The notes: generated by a model from the letters alone, not told the origin. A DNA stretch of 64,000 bases from Gonocerus acuteangulatus (GCA_946811695.1 OX328123.1:18868610-18932609); one strand, 5' to 3'; positions 20,930-32,466 are shown, counted from the stretch's first letter. Translations and numbers: made by a program.

Positions 20930-21380
20930 CTTTTTGTAATTTTTGTCTCTTTCCCTTCGTTTTTTATTGCTTTTTATTTTTGTAATTTCTTATGTTGCGA
21001 AAATTTTGTGTGTAAAACAGGATATGAAAAATGAGGCCAATTTTCTGTTGCTAGAAATAATATAAATTTTGGGAACTTTCATTAATATCTCGAAAACTGT
21101 TGAGAATTTTGGTAAACGGAAGAATACCATTAGAAAGCTTATTAAATGCTCTACATAAAAGTTTCTAATGAAAGTTTTGATTAGGCGATGTCAATCGGAG
21201 AAATAAGAGCTTAAAGCTTTAAAGTAATTGATTTCGCTTATTCGAAGTGTTCTTTTTGTCTGTGTTTTATTCCTTGTTATTTTTTAATTGCTTATAGTTG
21301 GATTATGTATTCGAAAATAAAACAGGTTAAGTAAAATAAGAAAAACAATTTATTGTTAGAAATATAGAGTTCCAAGATTC
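20930..21380 (+). repeat. Family A tail fragment
   Basis: Shares TTAATATCTCGAAAAC, GATTAGGCGATGTCAATCGG, AAGTAATTGATTTCGCTTAT and AATAAAACAGGTTAAGTAAA with the copy at 3341-4665. The head and TA microsatellite are absent. Confidence 0.75.
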
Positions 21381-21479
21381 CAAGACCTTGTAACTAGCGG
21401 GACGGTTTCTATTGTTGCCGACCCATCCAGGTAAGATTGTAAATCCTACCTTTCAAGACTGGTGGAACCAAAATATAAC

Positions 21480-21600
21480 TGTCAGGGTTCGGTCACTACT
21501 ACTTAATAAAACTACATTTTATCGTAAAAATGGTTTTATTGTGCCGACGTTTCGGCTTGAACTTCAAGCCTTCATCAGGGCTGTAAATACAAGTAGGACA
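21480..21600 (-). mobile_element. Solo Penelope-like terminal fragment
   Basis: On the minus strand a hammerhead-like motif is followed by GGCACAATAAAACCATTTTT and ATGTAGTTTTATTAAGTAG. This end structure resembles the fold-back at 32467-32743 and the arms of the complete Penelope-like element at 39328-42911. No reverse transcriptase sequence accompanies it. Confidence 0.6.
21543..21581 (-). ncRNA. Hammerhead ribozyme motif
   Basis: Minus strand: GCC, core CUGAUGA, stem II GGCUUGA/UCAAGCC (7 bp, loop AGU), core GAAA, then ACGUC and GGC. GCC/GGC forms stem I, ACGU is a minimal palindromic stem III, and the cleavage triplet would be GUC. All invariant core bases are present; one extra A separates the core from stem II. 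Short stem III hammerheads are known from Penelope-like elements. Confidence 0.7.
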
Positions 21601-21644
21601 TATTTAACACTAATATATGCACATATCTATGTAAATATACCTAA

Positions 21645-21645
21645 C

Positions 21646-21678
<33 letters not shown>

Positions 21679-21775
21679 TAATATATATATATTTATATAT
21701 ATGCATATACACATACACATATACACGCACACATATGTACATATATATGCCCACATACATACACATATGAGGTAT
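21645..21775. repeat. (TA)n/(CA)n-rich simple repeat
   Basis: TA runs with interspersed ACATACAC-type blocks. Confidence 0.9.
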
Positions 21776-21784
21776 GTATTATTA

Positions 21785-21892
21785 TTCTAAAGGAAAGCCA
21801 CAATCCCATAGTAGGAATTGAACACACGACCCTTGACACGGAGTGTTAAGTGCTCACGCCTTAACTCTCATGGCCACCGGGCCTCCTCAAGC
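21785..21892 (-). mobile_element. tRNA-Leu SINE 5' half
   Basis: Minus-strand head with B box complement (GGAATTGAACACACG) and A box complement (GGCCACCGGGCCTCCTC), plus the start of the body. The 3' portion is missing. Confidence 0.8.
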
Positions 21893-22791
21893 TATTTTAA
21901 CATTCATTTAAAATGTAAACAAAATTCTTAAAAAAGAAAAAGTCGACTGTCCTTCCTGAAATAAGTAAATTCAATCTCCGATGTCAAAACAGCAAACATT
22001 TTAATTTTTCTGCGTATATATTAGCGTAATTTAGACACCATAAGAGCGCATCCAGTAGGTCAGAAACGGTTTGTTGTATCCGATAAGTATCAATGTGTAA
22101 CATCTATAATTGCATATAACGGCTTAATTAAAACTGTCATCGTAATTTTATACTGAAGCGGAAGGGGCAATTAACTTCACTGTGAAGTATTTACTCGGCT
22201 GCATCTTATTTTTGCGGATTTTCTCTCTCCTTATGGTTGCGGAACCCTGCTTATGGCGTCACGAAAGAAATCGGTTGTTCAAAATTGGTTATATATCTGT
22301 GATTAAATGTCTGTTCGCGCTCTGCCGCCTCCAAAAATCAAACAGAAATACACATTGTCCACAGTCTAAGAAATACGAACCAGTTATGTTTTCAAAACAT
22401 CTCTCAGCTTTCCATTGCGAAATGCAAAATCTACTTTTTCAACATTTACATGAATAATTGTATATTATTCACTCAATTTCTTTGCACTGTTTGCTCTCTC
22501 CTATTAATGCACCGTTAAATTTCACGTTAGCTCTATCTAATTAGGAATTAAGAATGCAACTCTACCTTCAATAGTATTCCATCATTATTCAATTAAAAAC
22601 GCTTTACTTAACCTCATAAATATTTCAATATTCAAACAAGACAATTGGTCACTAAGTGAGTTCTGCACCTGATGTGTAATGTGCAACAACTTCAATTGAA
22701 CGCTTCAACTTTCGAAGCACTGTTAAACTAGAGAAGATGGGTTTCCATTTTAATGTACTTTCATCCAAACTGAAAATGCATTTATATCTAT
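21893..22791. other. Unassigned; possible degenerate family A head
   Basis: GCGGAACCCTGCTTATGGCG (22229) and TGTCTGTTCGCGCTCTGCC (22309) recall the family A head and core. The frame at 22182-22457 runs through this and is not supported as a gene. Confidence 0.4.
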
Positions 22792-23410
22792 TACTAGCTG
22801 TTACCCAGTGTGCCATGCTACACCTACTTTCTGTCTATGACTATCCCCGTATCAAGATCTACTTGATACCAAGTTGTCTATACCCAGTTAAGAAAATCGG
22901 TCAAACGATGTGAATTTGTTTTAGTTCATAATAATACCGGCAGAGGCCAGCACAACAGCACTTCATCTAACAGCCGACAGAGGCCAGTAGCAGAGCCAGC
23001 GAGTAGATAGCTCTTTTGCAAAGAATAGCCAGCGCTCTTTAGTTAGGCAGTGACTGTTGAAATAAAATTGAAATAAACTGCATTACATGATTATATAATG
23101 ATGTAAAGTCATCATTCTAATTATCAGGAACATCAATAAATAAATTTGAGATATTATTCAAAATGGCTGTCGATTCAAAATGGCCGTCACAATCTGAATG
23201 GTTCAGTGTAGCCAATTTTTCTTGAACAAAACTTTTGACCTTTTAACCAAATTTTGAAATTTGACTGTTTTGACCTAGCCTAGGAGATTTCTCGTATCAA
23301 GACCTACCTGTGTGCCAAGTTTGGTCAAAATCGGTCAAACGGTGTAGATTTGTATAAGGAACAAACAAACAGAAAAACAGACAGACACGTGATTTTTATA
23401 TATATAGATT
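22792..23410. repeat. Dispersed repeat with CTAGCTGTTACCC start and TATATATAGAT end
   Basis: The ends and the internal string AAAATCGGTCAAACGGTGTA...AACAAACAGAAAAACAGACA are characteristic of an abundant non-coding arthropod repeat type. The AAAATCGGTCAAACG block occurs twice (about 22893 and 23328). I cannot assign the class. Confidence 0.55.
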
Positions 23411-23489
23411 GGTCATAGTCAATTTCATTTAATCGATTTTTCTCAATACACTAATGAATTATTTCTATATATTTCTAATTAGTATTATC

Positions 23490-24065
23490 GGTAAAACTGA
23501 AGGAGAACGTCCTCAGCACCGATTTTTTTCAAATTTTACACTTTTGATGCACTAAACACGAATCCCTTAAAAAAAAAAAAAAACAAAGTTGCTCTCAACT
23601 AGGAAAGAAGTTATTAAGCACTAAGGTTCACTGTTGTCGAGGTTATAAAAGTTGGCGTAAACAGCGTATTAATAAACATGCATATTAAGAAGAATGTCTA
23701 GGACGACTTTTGGGCAGACGTGCTGTGCGCTTCCGCTCGCTCAAACTCTAATCAATCCAACTCGCTGTTATGGTTAGAATTCCGATGTCATGGAAGTTAT
23801 AAATAGTTTATCAACATTTCAAATGAGAGTTCTTTGTTTTCCAATGTTCGATGTCTGCGCATACGCATGTTTACAAATACGCTATTTACGCCAACTTTAA
23901 CCTCAATAACAGTGAACTTTAGTGCTTAATAGCAACTTTCCTAGTTGAGACTAACATTTTTTTTTTTTTTTTTAGACGGATTAGTGATTAGTGCATCAAA
24001 ATACGTTATAGTGCAAAAATTGAAAACAAAAATCGGTGCTGAGGACGCTCTACTTCAGTTTTACC
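23490..24065. mobile_element. Fold-back (long-TIR) MITE, 576 bp
   Basis: Arms of about 170 bp start GGTAAAACTGAAGGAGAACG at the left and end with the inverted copy CTTCAGTTTTACC. The match runs through CCTCAGCACCGATTTTT, an A run or T run, TCTCAACTAGGAAAG and AAGTTGGCGTAAA. TATTATC at 23483-23489 and 24067-24073 is a likely 7-8 bp target duplication. No coding frame. Confidence 0.8.
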
Positions 24066-24799
24066 ATATTATCTTTTCACTTGTGATTTATTCGTAGTTT
24101 CACTTTTCAAATCATAACTTGATTTTATAATACTGATTTTGGGCTTCCTAACCAATGAATTTCATCCTCTTTAAATATCATATTTTTATTTATCTTCGCA
24201 GTTTTATGGGATTACCAACCATATTTCTGCTTCTACGGCATAAATGTCTTCCCTTCACCAGTAAAATGTTTAGAACAATTGGCTACAAGATAATCTATTT
24301 TGTAATGAATTAAGTAATTGTCTAACTTTAAATGCAACTGTACTTTTTCCATTCATGGTGATCAGTGTATTTTCCATGCAAGCTGACTAAATTCAACTCG
24401 CTTCAAGCTGCATGAGCCTATAAAAGGTACAGAGCAATATGCACATTCCCTCAATCCAAAAAAGGTCCAAGTACAGGAACTACGTCATTTTAGTGAGTTT
24501 CCGCACTTAGCCTTACTGCCATTTGGAAAGCTTAGTTAATGTTTTGTCCGAATCTTTCGTGAAAAATGGAAACACATGTAGGTGTCACAACAGGAAACTG
24601 ACAGTACCCCGAGCTGAAAATAAAAAACTACGTTTTCCCAAAAGTTTTTCCCAAAAGATATATAAGGATATATCCGAAAATCCCAAGAAGCAAGTTTTTC
24701 CATTTTCCTCGACGATTATAGAGATTTCCTTGGAAAAGGTTTCATTAGACTTCCTAAGTCCTATTACTTATAAAACGCATACCTGGAAGTCTACTAAAG
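24066..24799. other. Unassigned intergenic DNA
   Basis: No gene supported. The frame at 24523-24810 ends in family A sequence and has no domain match. Confidence 0.35.
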
Positions 24800-24890
24800 C
24801 AAAAACGTAAGCGTTACGATTTTGTTTGTGTCAAATGTTCAAGTAGAAGGATTGACTCTTAACAAATTTGACCTTTCAAATTACAGAAAA

Positions 24891-26608
24891 TAGAGATGTG
24901 CGATCTGAATCGTTTTTTTTAACAAACTATATCGATTTTTGAACCGATCTCCAAGGCCCGATCTTTTAAAGAATCGATCTTTCTAGAATTCCATAAAATA
25001 AATTGATTTTTTATTTCAAATATCCAACGACTTAAAACTGGCCTCTTCTTACTCAATCTCACATCTATTATTCAACTAGAGAATAAATTTACAGAACAGT
25101 GTCCTATGTTAAGTAACAGACTTTTAATACAACAATAACACTATAAAACGATTCAATACCTTCCGTTTCTCGAACTAAAGGGAAGAAGGTATTATAATAA
25201 AAATAAGGTTTCAAACTGTGCTCTTAATTTGTATAACCATTTTTCTCTATTATAATTATTTTATTCTAATTGTTCTCATTTGAGAAACATGTATATGTAA
25301 TAATACCCATACATTTTAATATGTTGTAATAGTAGTGGTTTACATTATATATTATTTTTGATAAAAAATAGTCTTAAATGTTTCTACTTTTAGGTTACAT
25401 ATGTATTTTTCATATTATCAAGTATTCAGATCGACTTATTTAGGTCGATTCGTAGTAGCGATGGGCAGTTCTCGAATTTGAATCGATTCGAATCGAAATG
25501 AATTACGAATTTCGTAGGTAATTCTAAGTAATCGGGAAATGACCAATATCGAAGATCGATTCGAATCGAAATGAATTACAAATTTCGTAGGTAATTGTAA
25601 GTAATCGGGAAATTACCAATATCGAAGATCGATTCGAATCGAAATGAATTACGAATTTCGTAGGTAATTGCAAGTAATCGGGAAATTACCAATATCGAAG
25701 ATCGATTCGAATCGAAATGAATTACGAATTTCGTAGGTAATTGCAAGTAATCGGGAAATTACCAATATCGAAGATCGATTCGAATCGAAATGAATTACGA
25801 ATTTCGTAGGTAATTGCAAGTAATCGGGAAATTACCAATATCGAAGATCGATTCGAATCGAAATGAATTACGAATTTCGTAGGTAATTGTAAGTAATCGG
25901 GAAATTACCAATATCGAAGATCGATTCGAATCGAAATGAATTACGAATTTCGTAGGTAATTGTAAGTAATCGGGAAATTACCAATATCGAAGATCGATTC
26001 GAATCGAAATGAATTACAAATTTCGTAGGTAATTGTAAGTAATCGGGAAATTACCAATATCGAAGATCGATTCGAATCGAAATGAATTACAAATTTCGTA
26101 GGTAATTGTAAGTAATCGGGAAATTACCAATATCGAAGATCGATTCGAATCGAAATGAATTACGAATTTCGTAGGTAATTGCAAGTAATCGGGAAATTAC
26201 CAATATCGAAGATCGATTCGAATCGAAATGAATTACGAATTTCGTAGGTAATTGCAAGTAATCGGGAAATTACCAATATCGAAGATCGATTCGAATCGAA
26301 ATGAATTACGAATTTCGTAGGTAATTGTAAGTAATCGGGAAATTACCAATATCGAAGATCGATTCGAATCGAAATGAATTACGAATTTCGTAGGTAATTG
26401 TAAGTAATCGGGAAATTACCAATATCGAAGATCGATTCGAATCGAAATGAATTACAAATTTCGTAGGTAATTGTAAGTAATCGGGAAATCGTTCCATATG
26501 GTAGATCGATCTTTTGAGCCTAGAAGATCGATAATTTGAAACGATTTGAACACGCCTATCTTTTTTGTGAATTGATCTTTTCATTTCGATTCGAATCGAT
26601 CATCACTA
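24891..26608. mobile_element. hAT-like element built largely of a 73-bp satellite
   Basis: Left end TAGAGATGTGCGATCTGAAT and right end CGATTCGAATCGATCATCACTA are imperfect inverted repeats with a hAT-type tip. Flanking octamers ACAGAAAA (24883-24890) and ACATAAAG (26609-26616) match at 6 of 8. The host family A repeat continues on both sides, which supports insertion. The left 560 bp is unique AT-rich DNA. The right part holds the satellite and a second TAGCGATGGGCAG tip at 25455, possibly a nested relative. Confidence 0.7.
25478..26487. repeat. 73-bp palindrome-rich tandem satellite, about 14 units
   Basis: The unit contains GATCGATTCGAATCGAAATG, AATTACGAATTTCGTAGG and GTAATCGGGAAATTACCAAT; spacing is 73 bp (25551 to 25624). 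Units are almost identical apart from G/A and C/T changes. CGATTCGAATCG and AATTACC/GGTAATT make each unit self-complementary. Frames across it are artefacts. Confidence 0.96.
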
Positions 26609-26674
26609 ACATAAAGTAGTTCTGTACCAAACATTAAAATCTATACATTTTTGAGTCAGCTTGGGACCGAAGAG

Positions 26675-26679
<5 letters not shown>

Positions 26680-26727
<48 letters not shown>
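26680..26727. repeat. (TA)n microsatellite inside family A
   Basis: Pure TA run at the family's usual position. Confidence 0.97.
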
Positions 26728-26730
<3 letters not shown>

Positions 26731-26830
26731 GTTAAAGTGTCTAGTCGAGACTTCCGGATTGCCTCATAGCGGATTTCGTCCCAACGGAGGGAAGGAGGAG
26801 ACGCGCATAAAAATCCTCACGCCTGGAACC

Positions 26831-28636
26831 GATATTTTCCTTAAGTTCATACCCCCTCATTAAAATGGTGAAAGACTTGTAATGGGCATAAAGAAGATGC
26901 AATAGAGCGAAGGGAAAACTAGCGTAGCTAAAGGCCCACTGGTTTTCCCTCGAAAGTGGGCTATGGAAGCGTATCGCGTATCGTTAGCTTCAATTAATAT
27001 GCAGACGGTTCTCTAAGTGGGGGAGTCTACTCGAGACCTAAGCACAGTTGGAGTAGAGGCGTTTCTTGAGAAACTGGTCTTGTCTACAAGGTATGTATCT
27101 TACATAAATAAAGACTACTAGGAAGGTCGTTTAACTTGTGAAGGAATCCTCAAATGCCATTATTGATCGAATAACTCAGCTGATAAAACTGAAATTCCTA
27201 GTGCGGTTTCTAACTTTAATTATGGGACTTGAAGTTATCTTTGTTACTTACACATTCAACTCTTTGCCTTTTCGTTTCGGTAAACTAGCAATTCGACATT
27301 ATTTGGGCTCCATTATTAAAGTTTTTTACTGATACTCTGAAATTATTTTATCCTAGAAAGAGGAGTAAAACGTATAAAAATAATAACATATTAGGTACTA
27401 TCTTGACTGCACTGGCGCCTGAGTTCGAGTGAAAGCTTGAAACCACTATAGTGGCATAGTGCAATGGGTTAATTTTTTTCTGATCGTAAACCTTGAAGTT
27501 TATGAAATCTCTATGTTTTTGAAACCTTCAAGGAATGAAAACACTATTTTTAGGCAATATTTTTTTGCACCTTTGCCCAATTCGCGCAGTACCTGGTGTT
27601 CCACGGTAAATCTAGGCAACACAAATATACCTTCTTATATACCCAAGAGCTACATTATAGCAAACTTTCAAGGTGCATAAAACACTTCATGAAACGTGCG
27701 GTTACTGGCTCTCGGACTAATGCGCCTAGTTTTAACAGAATGAACTATGTTGCCGCTATTATATAATTCAAAAACATGACTGACATTGTTCCTACTTAAT
27801 TATTGATATTGAAATGTTGGGACACATGAAACAATTATATTCAACTACTAATCGTAATTTCTTGAAACATTTTAGCAAAAAAACAAGCTTTTCAAATTCA
27901 TTCTTGTTAGAAATAATGTCTGCATCATGATTAATTTAAAAAAGTCAGATTTGGATAGACATATTTATTTAAACAGAGAAGACATATTCACAGAAGGTGG
28001 GCAGCAACATAACAGATAGTAACCTTCCACCCAAAGTACAAACAGTGTTGCCAAAAACGAATAACAAACAAATATTATTATTAATTTTACTTCAAGTATT
28101 GCTAGATTATCTATCTAACAATTCTCCTCTGGTGCCTTATTTTTATGGAATGCTCTTTATAGATAGTCCTTAATTGTCAATATCTAGACTGCCTCAAGGA
28201 AGAGTATTTTAAATTTGAAACGCTTATCTGTTCTCAGTAATCCTACAGTACAATTTATGATAATTTGTTGTGCTAAGTTAAATCATAGAGTATTTATAGG
28301 AATCTTTAAGCAATTCTCTTTTGACTGGAACCTAAAAAACTAGAACCTTTGGAATTTTCTTAAAGGTACCCAAAGACACATCCATGGGAGCAGTACTCAC
28401 GCGCCCTAGAAAAATGTAAAACAGCTTCAATCAAAGGATGCCCTGAACTAAAATGTGCAATAGCACATACATTTAAAAAAAAAAGTGCAATAGCACATAT
28501 ATTTAAAAATAACAATTTACTATCCAAATATTGTTTGTTTCACAACTAATCCACAACCACTTATAATGCATTTACTATATTCAATTAAAATTTACTTCAT
28601 TTTCATGAAATGTAAGTTGAATTTTCTCTTTTCCAG
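26831..28636. other. Unassigned; probable intron or upstream DNA of the PWKR gene
   Basis: No further exon, repeat boundary or promoter could be supported. Frames at 27138-27332 and 27459-27680 lack splice context and family resemblance. Confidence 0.35.
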
Positions 28637-28818
28637 GATCAACTGAGTCTCCTTATCAAGCAGTGAAAGAAGACCTTATTGCTGAATTGAAAATGTCAAA
28701 GGATATTTCAGGAATCAAGAAACTTAAAGTTGAAAGAGTTAAAATGGAAGAAAAGGCTGGAAAAGAAATGGCATCAGAAATATCGAAGCAATTCAGTGTT
28801 GATCATTTTGTTGAAAAG
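28637..28818 (+). CDS. Internal exon of espin/forked-like actin-binding protein gene (gene 1)
   Basis: The acceptor is TCTCTTTTCCAG and the donor AAG|GTATCC. The exon opens with two bases completing a codon and then encodes a charged, probably alpha-helical segment beginning STESPYQAVKEDLIAELKMS and ending SKQFSVDHFVEK, in phase 0. The segment is rich in Lys and Glu. At least one coding exon must lie upstream, but I could not find it. Linkage to 29783 rests on matching phase, strand and spacing. Confidence 0.75.
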
Positions 28819-28929
28819 GTATCCATAATTACTTGTAATTTTCATTGTGGCTTCACTAATTAATAATTACTGATTTAATGACAATTGCAGTCAATGTACC
28901 AAAAAAAAAAGTAATAACTAAACTGGCTG

Positions 28930-28999
28930 GATCTCCCCGTGGTATAGTGGCTAATGCCTTAGATTCTCATGTGGGAGATGGTGATTCGAGTCTAACTTT
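28930..28999 (+). mobile_element. tRNA-Glu/Asp-like SINE head fragment
   Basis: CTCCCCGTGGTATAGTGGCT and GTGGGAGATGGTGATTCGAG match the A and B box region of the SINE at 5819. Only the head remains, within an intron. Confidence 0.7.
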
Positions 29000-29488
29000 T
29001 AACTTTTGACTTTTTTTTTTCATTTAGAGAAATAGAAGTTGATTTTTTTTTTGTTACAATAGATAACATTTTTAATATTACTAAAGGAAATAGTTTTGTT
29101 GAATGCTGAACACACCCTCCTAAGCTGAATTACCCCCCCCCCCAAAACAAATACAACGTGAATAAATTAAAGTCCCATTTTTTTTTTTGGAAATTCAAAT
29201 GAGAAATACGTGCAAAATCAAAACGTATTTTTACAGAGAACTACTTGACGCATTGAAAATCCATTTCTTGTTTCTTAGTACTTTTAAAAAATGTAGAGCA
29301 ACATATGGGTAAGGAGGGAGCTCTTCCCTTCAAAAGTGTATTTGAGCCCTTAGAAGGTTTATTTTCGTATTTCCAAGTGCACACTTTCATAGACCTCGAC
29401 GAGAACTACAACTTTTCTCCTTTGAAAAATGTTGATATCTTCACCCTTTTAGGAGTTATTTCTCATGTGGAATATTTCTCTTCTTCTA
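29000..29488. other. Intronic filler
   Basis: AT-rich with short homopolymer runs; no exon seen. Confidence 0.4.
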
Positions 29489-29510
29489 CATATATATATA
29501 TATATTCACA

Positions 29511-29541
<31 letters not shown>

Positions 29542-29567
29542 CACACATACACACACACACACACATA
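29489..29567. repeat. (TA)n/(CA)n microsatellite in intron
   Basis: TA runs followed by an ACACAC run. The frame at 29305-29619 passes through it and is not a gene. Confidence 0.95.
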
Positions 29568-29782
29568 TACACTTAGTGGAAAAAAAAAACAAATAATAAT
29601 AACACCTCTCAATTCTTGATAACAGGAAAATAAAGTATTTTTATATTCTGTTTTCTCTTTTAATTCAGGAATTGGGAAATAACAATTTCAATAAAAACGA
29701 CAATTATGAGTATTTTTTAAGCCATTATTTTTTATTATATTTAATCATCAATGTTATTAGATTATACTTCTACTATTTTCAG

Positions 29783-29967
29783 ATGCCTGAAAAGGATTCC
29801 GCTGGAAACCCAATACCACCTTGGAAGAGACAGATGCTTGCGAAAAAGGCTGCGGAAAAAGCAAGGAAAGAAATGGAAGAGCAACTCGCTAAAGAAGCGG
29901 AAGAGAAGAGGTTGCAATCAATACCGGCTTGGAAGAGACACCTTCTTCAGAAGAAGTCAGTAGCAAG
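29783..29967 (+). CDS. PWKR-motif exon of espin/forked-like actin-binding protein (gene 1)
   Basis: The acceptor CTACTATTTTCAG is followed by [20 protein letters not shown] and ends [17 protein letters not shown] plus two bases, with donor AG|GTCAAT. Two motifs of the form P-x-W-K-R-x-x-L/M-x-x-K-K flank a Lys/Glu/Ala-rich helix ([20 protein letters not shown]). Such motifs occur in actin-filament binding proteins of the espin/forked and phostensin/taperin type, so an F-actin-binding or bundling role is likely. The exon starts in phase 0, matching the exon before it, and ends in phase 2, so the next exon's first G makes an AGG codon. Its start is closely similar to that of the exon at 52987. 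Confidence 0.87.
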
Positions 29968-30186
29968 GTCAATAATCAAGCTTTTTCATTGGCACATACG
30001 CACAATATTCTGCATCTTCAATTATTTGTTGTTCACACTTTCTCAATTTCATACTAAGTTGAATCATTTTGTGTGCATGTGTTTATCAATGAAAATACAG
30101 CTTGTAAATGTTTTGCTAGCCAACAAATATATAAATATGAACCATAGTGGAAAGAAGGCCTGACTTATTTACAGGAAAATACTTAT

Positions 30187-30346
30187 CGTCCCTACCATGT
30201 CAAACTATCAAATATGAAAATTGGAGCAAACATATTCTATTCATTGACAAAGTAATATATTGAAAAATGGTCTTAATTAATACTATCAAGTATCAAATCT
30301 GAAAAACAAAATGTTTTATATTCGATTGTTTGACATGGTAGGGATG
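30187..30346. mobile_element. 160-bp MITE in intron
   Basis: TIRs CGTCCCTACCATGTCAAAC and GTTTGACATGGTAGGGATG, extending imperfectly to about 30 bp. TTAT lies on both sides (30183-30186, 30347-30350). Superfamily not clear. Confidence 0.78.
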
Positions 30347-30350
30347 TTAT

Positions 30351-31337
30351 GGACTTACAAAGCAATTCCAGAAAACTATAGCAGACATACAAGTGAGAGA
30401 ATCTGCATGGATTCAATATGTGACAATGAGACACGAATATCAGGGACTAATTAAAAACTGTAAAATGAATTCCTGGAAAGAATGCCGTAGCACATATGCT
30501 ACAGATGAACCAGCACCTGCTGCAAAGATCTTGCTGTTTAATAATCTCGGATAATCTGACAACAATAAATTCGACAACAATACAAACACATTTTACAGAC
30601 TCTAACCAATAACTATAAAAGCATCAATGACACAGACGAATATCAACCGTTACATAATCAAATATACACCTAAACTGATACTGAAATTGGCATAAATTGA
30701 GGCATTGTGGATACGAAGGGCAAACTCAACGTCCGATAAATTTTTTTTTTCCTATCATCTGGATCTAGACGCTTCAGAGAATCTGTGGGTATATTTTTCA
30801 TGTTCAGTTCGCCCTTCTTTACCTCACAAAATACAAAGAGAATGAAAAAAAAAACTGGTTGGAAACTGCCATAGGAAGGCGGATACAAAAGGCGAACACA
30901 ACACTCCACTACCGGTCCGCTTTAGTGAAGTTCACACTAATTCCTGGTCAATTAATATATAATTTGAACAGTGAGACATCCCACAACGAAAAAATGTTTT
31001 GAGTACATACATACTCTAGTGGAGTTCGCCCTTATGGAGGAAATATTCAAACGCATTTTTTAGCGCGGAAAATAAAATTTGTTCTGAAGGAATTTGACGT
31101 TGGTCATTTTTCCAAAGTACAATTGGATTAAAATATAAAACAATACGACAAAAGCTTTTTCTTTAAAAAATTAGCAATCTTCGTGTTTACTATTCATAAG
31201 AAAATTTGACACGAATAAAACGATAAACAATGGTGTTCTTTTTGATTTGTATTTTCTATTTTGTTTTATCCTACCAATATTACATATATTGGCTAATTTT
31301 ATTAAAATTAACAGATAACGAATAAAGTATAAATCTG
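30351..31337. other. Intronic filler with inverted short repeats
   Basis: Variants of GTTCGCCCTT and its complement occur at about 30715, 30806, 30890 and 31023, suggesting an old inverted element. No boundary or gene is supportable. Confidence 0.4.
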
Positions 31338-31339
31338 TA

Positions 31340-31706
31340 CGCTGGAGGCAAAGGACACCATTTTTTATTAAATTGACTAATCAACATATCCTTAATGTGG
31401 ATTTTTCAATCCATATAATGGTATAGGGCACTATGCCCTGTTCCCATAAATAATTAAGACAAGACAGTGAAAAATAAAATCATAACCGTTTTCATTAGAG
31501 GTGAAAGACACCATGTGGAAGACTTGGTTTTGTTTTACTACCATCAATACTTCAAATTACTCATCAATGCCAATAACAATGTGAAAAATGTCTTTAAACG
31601 GTTTCTATAAGTAACAAAGAAACAAATTTTAATAGTTTAATGTTATAGAAAATTGGCTCTCCTGAACAAATGCAAATATTTGACATGGTATCCTTTACCT
31701 CCAGAG
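31340..31706. mobile_element. Tc1/mariner-type MITE, 367 bp, in intron
   Basis: TIRs CGCTGGAGGCAAAGGACACC and the inverted near-copy GGTATCCTTTACCTCCAGAG, flanked by TA (31338-31339, 31707-31708). Its inner TIR shares ACCATGTCAAA with the MITE at 30187. No transposase. Confidence 0.75.
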
Positions 31707-31878
31707 TACAGAAATATCCCTATTCATTTTTGGGGAGATTAGATAATGCTAGTGTTTGAGCCATAAATGATGCAACAAAAAAATTCAACATAGAGGGAAC
31801 CTAAAGAGACGTAAAAAGGAAAAAGTTTCCAATAAAATTAAAATTCTTGAATGTTTTTTTTTTTTTTTTTTTGTACAG

Positions 31879-32080
31879 GGGACCAACAATGCCAAATGGA
31901 TATGTTAGCGCAGATGAAAACAAACCATCACCGCCTGCTAAGGAACCAGAAAACAAAGAGAATACAGTTCCGGAAACCAAAGAAAGAATTCAAGAAAAGA
32001 AAGAAGAAGAAAGAGAAGTTATTATACCTTGGAGAGCACAGCTCAGGAAAACCAATAGCACATTAAACCTTTTAGAATAG
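31879..32080 (+). CDS. Terminal exon of espin/forked-like actin-binding protein (gene 1)
   Basis: A long T tract and GTACAG acceptor precede G-GGA-CCA-ACA, whose first G completes the split AGG codon from the exon ending at 29967. The product continues GPTMPNGYVSADENKPSPP, then a charged stretch (ETKERIQEKKEEEREVI) and the C-terminus IPWRAQLRKTNSTLNLLE before TAG. The Trp-Arg-rich end resembles the C-terminal block I associate with forked/espin-type proteins. A poly(A) signal follows at 32191. Phase agreement across a 1.9-kb intron with two MITEs in it strongly supports the join. Confidence 0.87.
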
Positions 32081-32190
32081 AATATTTTCTCTCAATTTTA
32101 GTCATTTTCTTTTTCTATATATCCGGGACTTTTTCTTAAAACTACCTTTACAAGTGATGACTACACTATTCAAATGATCATGATTTTATA

Positions 32191-32196
32191 AATAAA
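32191..32196 (+). promoter_or_regulatory. Poly(A) signal of gene 1
   Basis: AATAAA lies 111 bases after the TAG stop and is the first canonical hexamer downstream. Confidence 0.6.
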
Positions 32197-32466
32197 CCAA
32201 TAATAATTATGCTAATATTTTATAATAATGGTAATTTATATTGTTCAATACTTTCTGAAATGTGCAAAGGTAAAAGTTAATTAGAAAATGTCAAAGAATA
32301 TCTTCAATAATGAAAGATATAGGGACAATGTACTTTTCTTGGCAATAACATTTCATTTTTTTTTTTTTTCAAGAAACATGACATGTAATTAAACTTTGTA
32401 AATTGTGGATAATTGAGAAGACATAGTCGACCATTAAGTTTAAGAAGGTTTAGATCATCGAAGAGG

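Larger units (their letters stand above)
24800..26830 (-). repeat. Family A copy interrupted by a hAT-like element
   Basis: Minus-strand family A blocks at 24800-24882 (ACGTAAGCGTTACGATTTTG, then TTTGACCTTTCAAATTA) and 26617-26830 (TTCTGTACCAAACATTAAAA, GACAAATATATA, ACTTCCGGATTGCCTCAT) are adjacent in other copies (3590-3670). This shows the DNA between them was inserted. Confidence 0.8.

Noticed and set aside
26306..26584. Minus-strand frame of 92 codons
   Set aside because: Translation of the 73-bp satellite; no domain, no splice context.
29672..30163. 163-codon frame as a complete gene
   Set aside because: Only 29783-29967 is coding; both sides are intron, shown by AG/GT sites and the phase match to the next exon.
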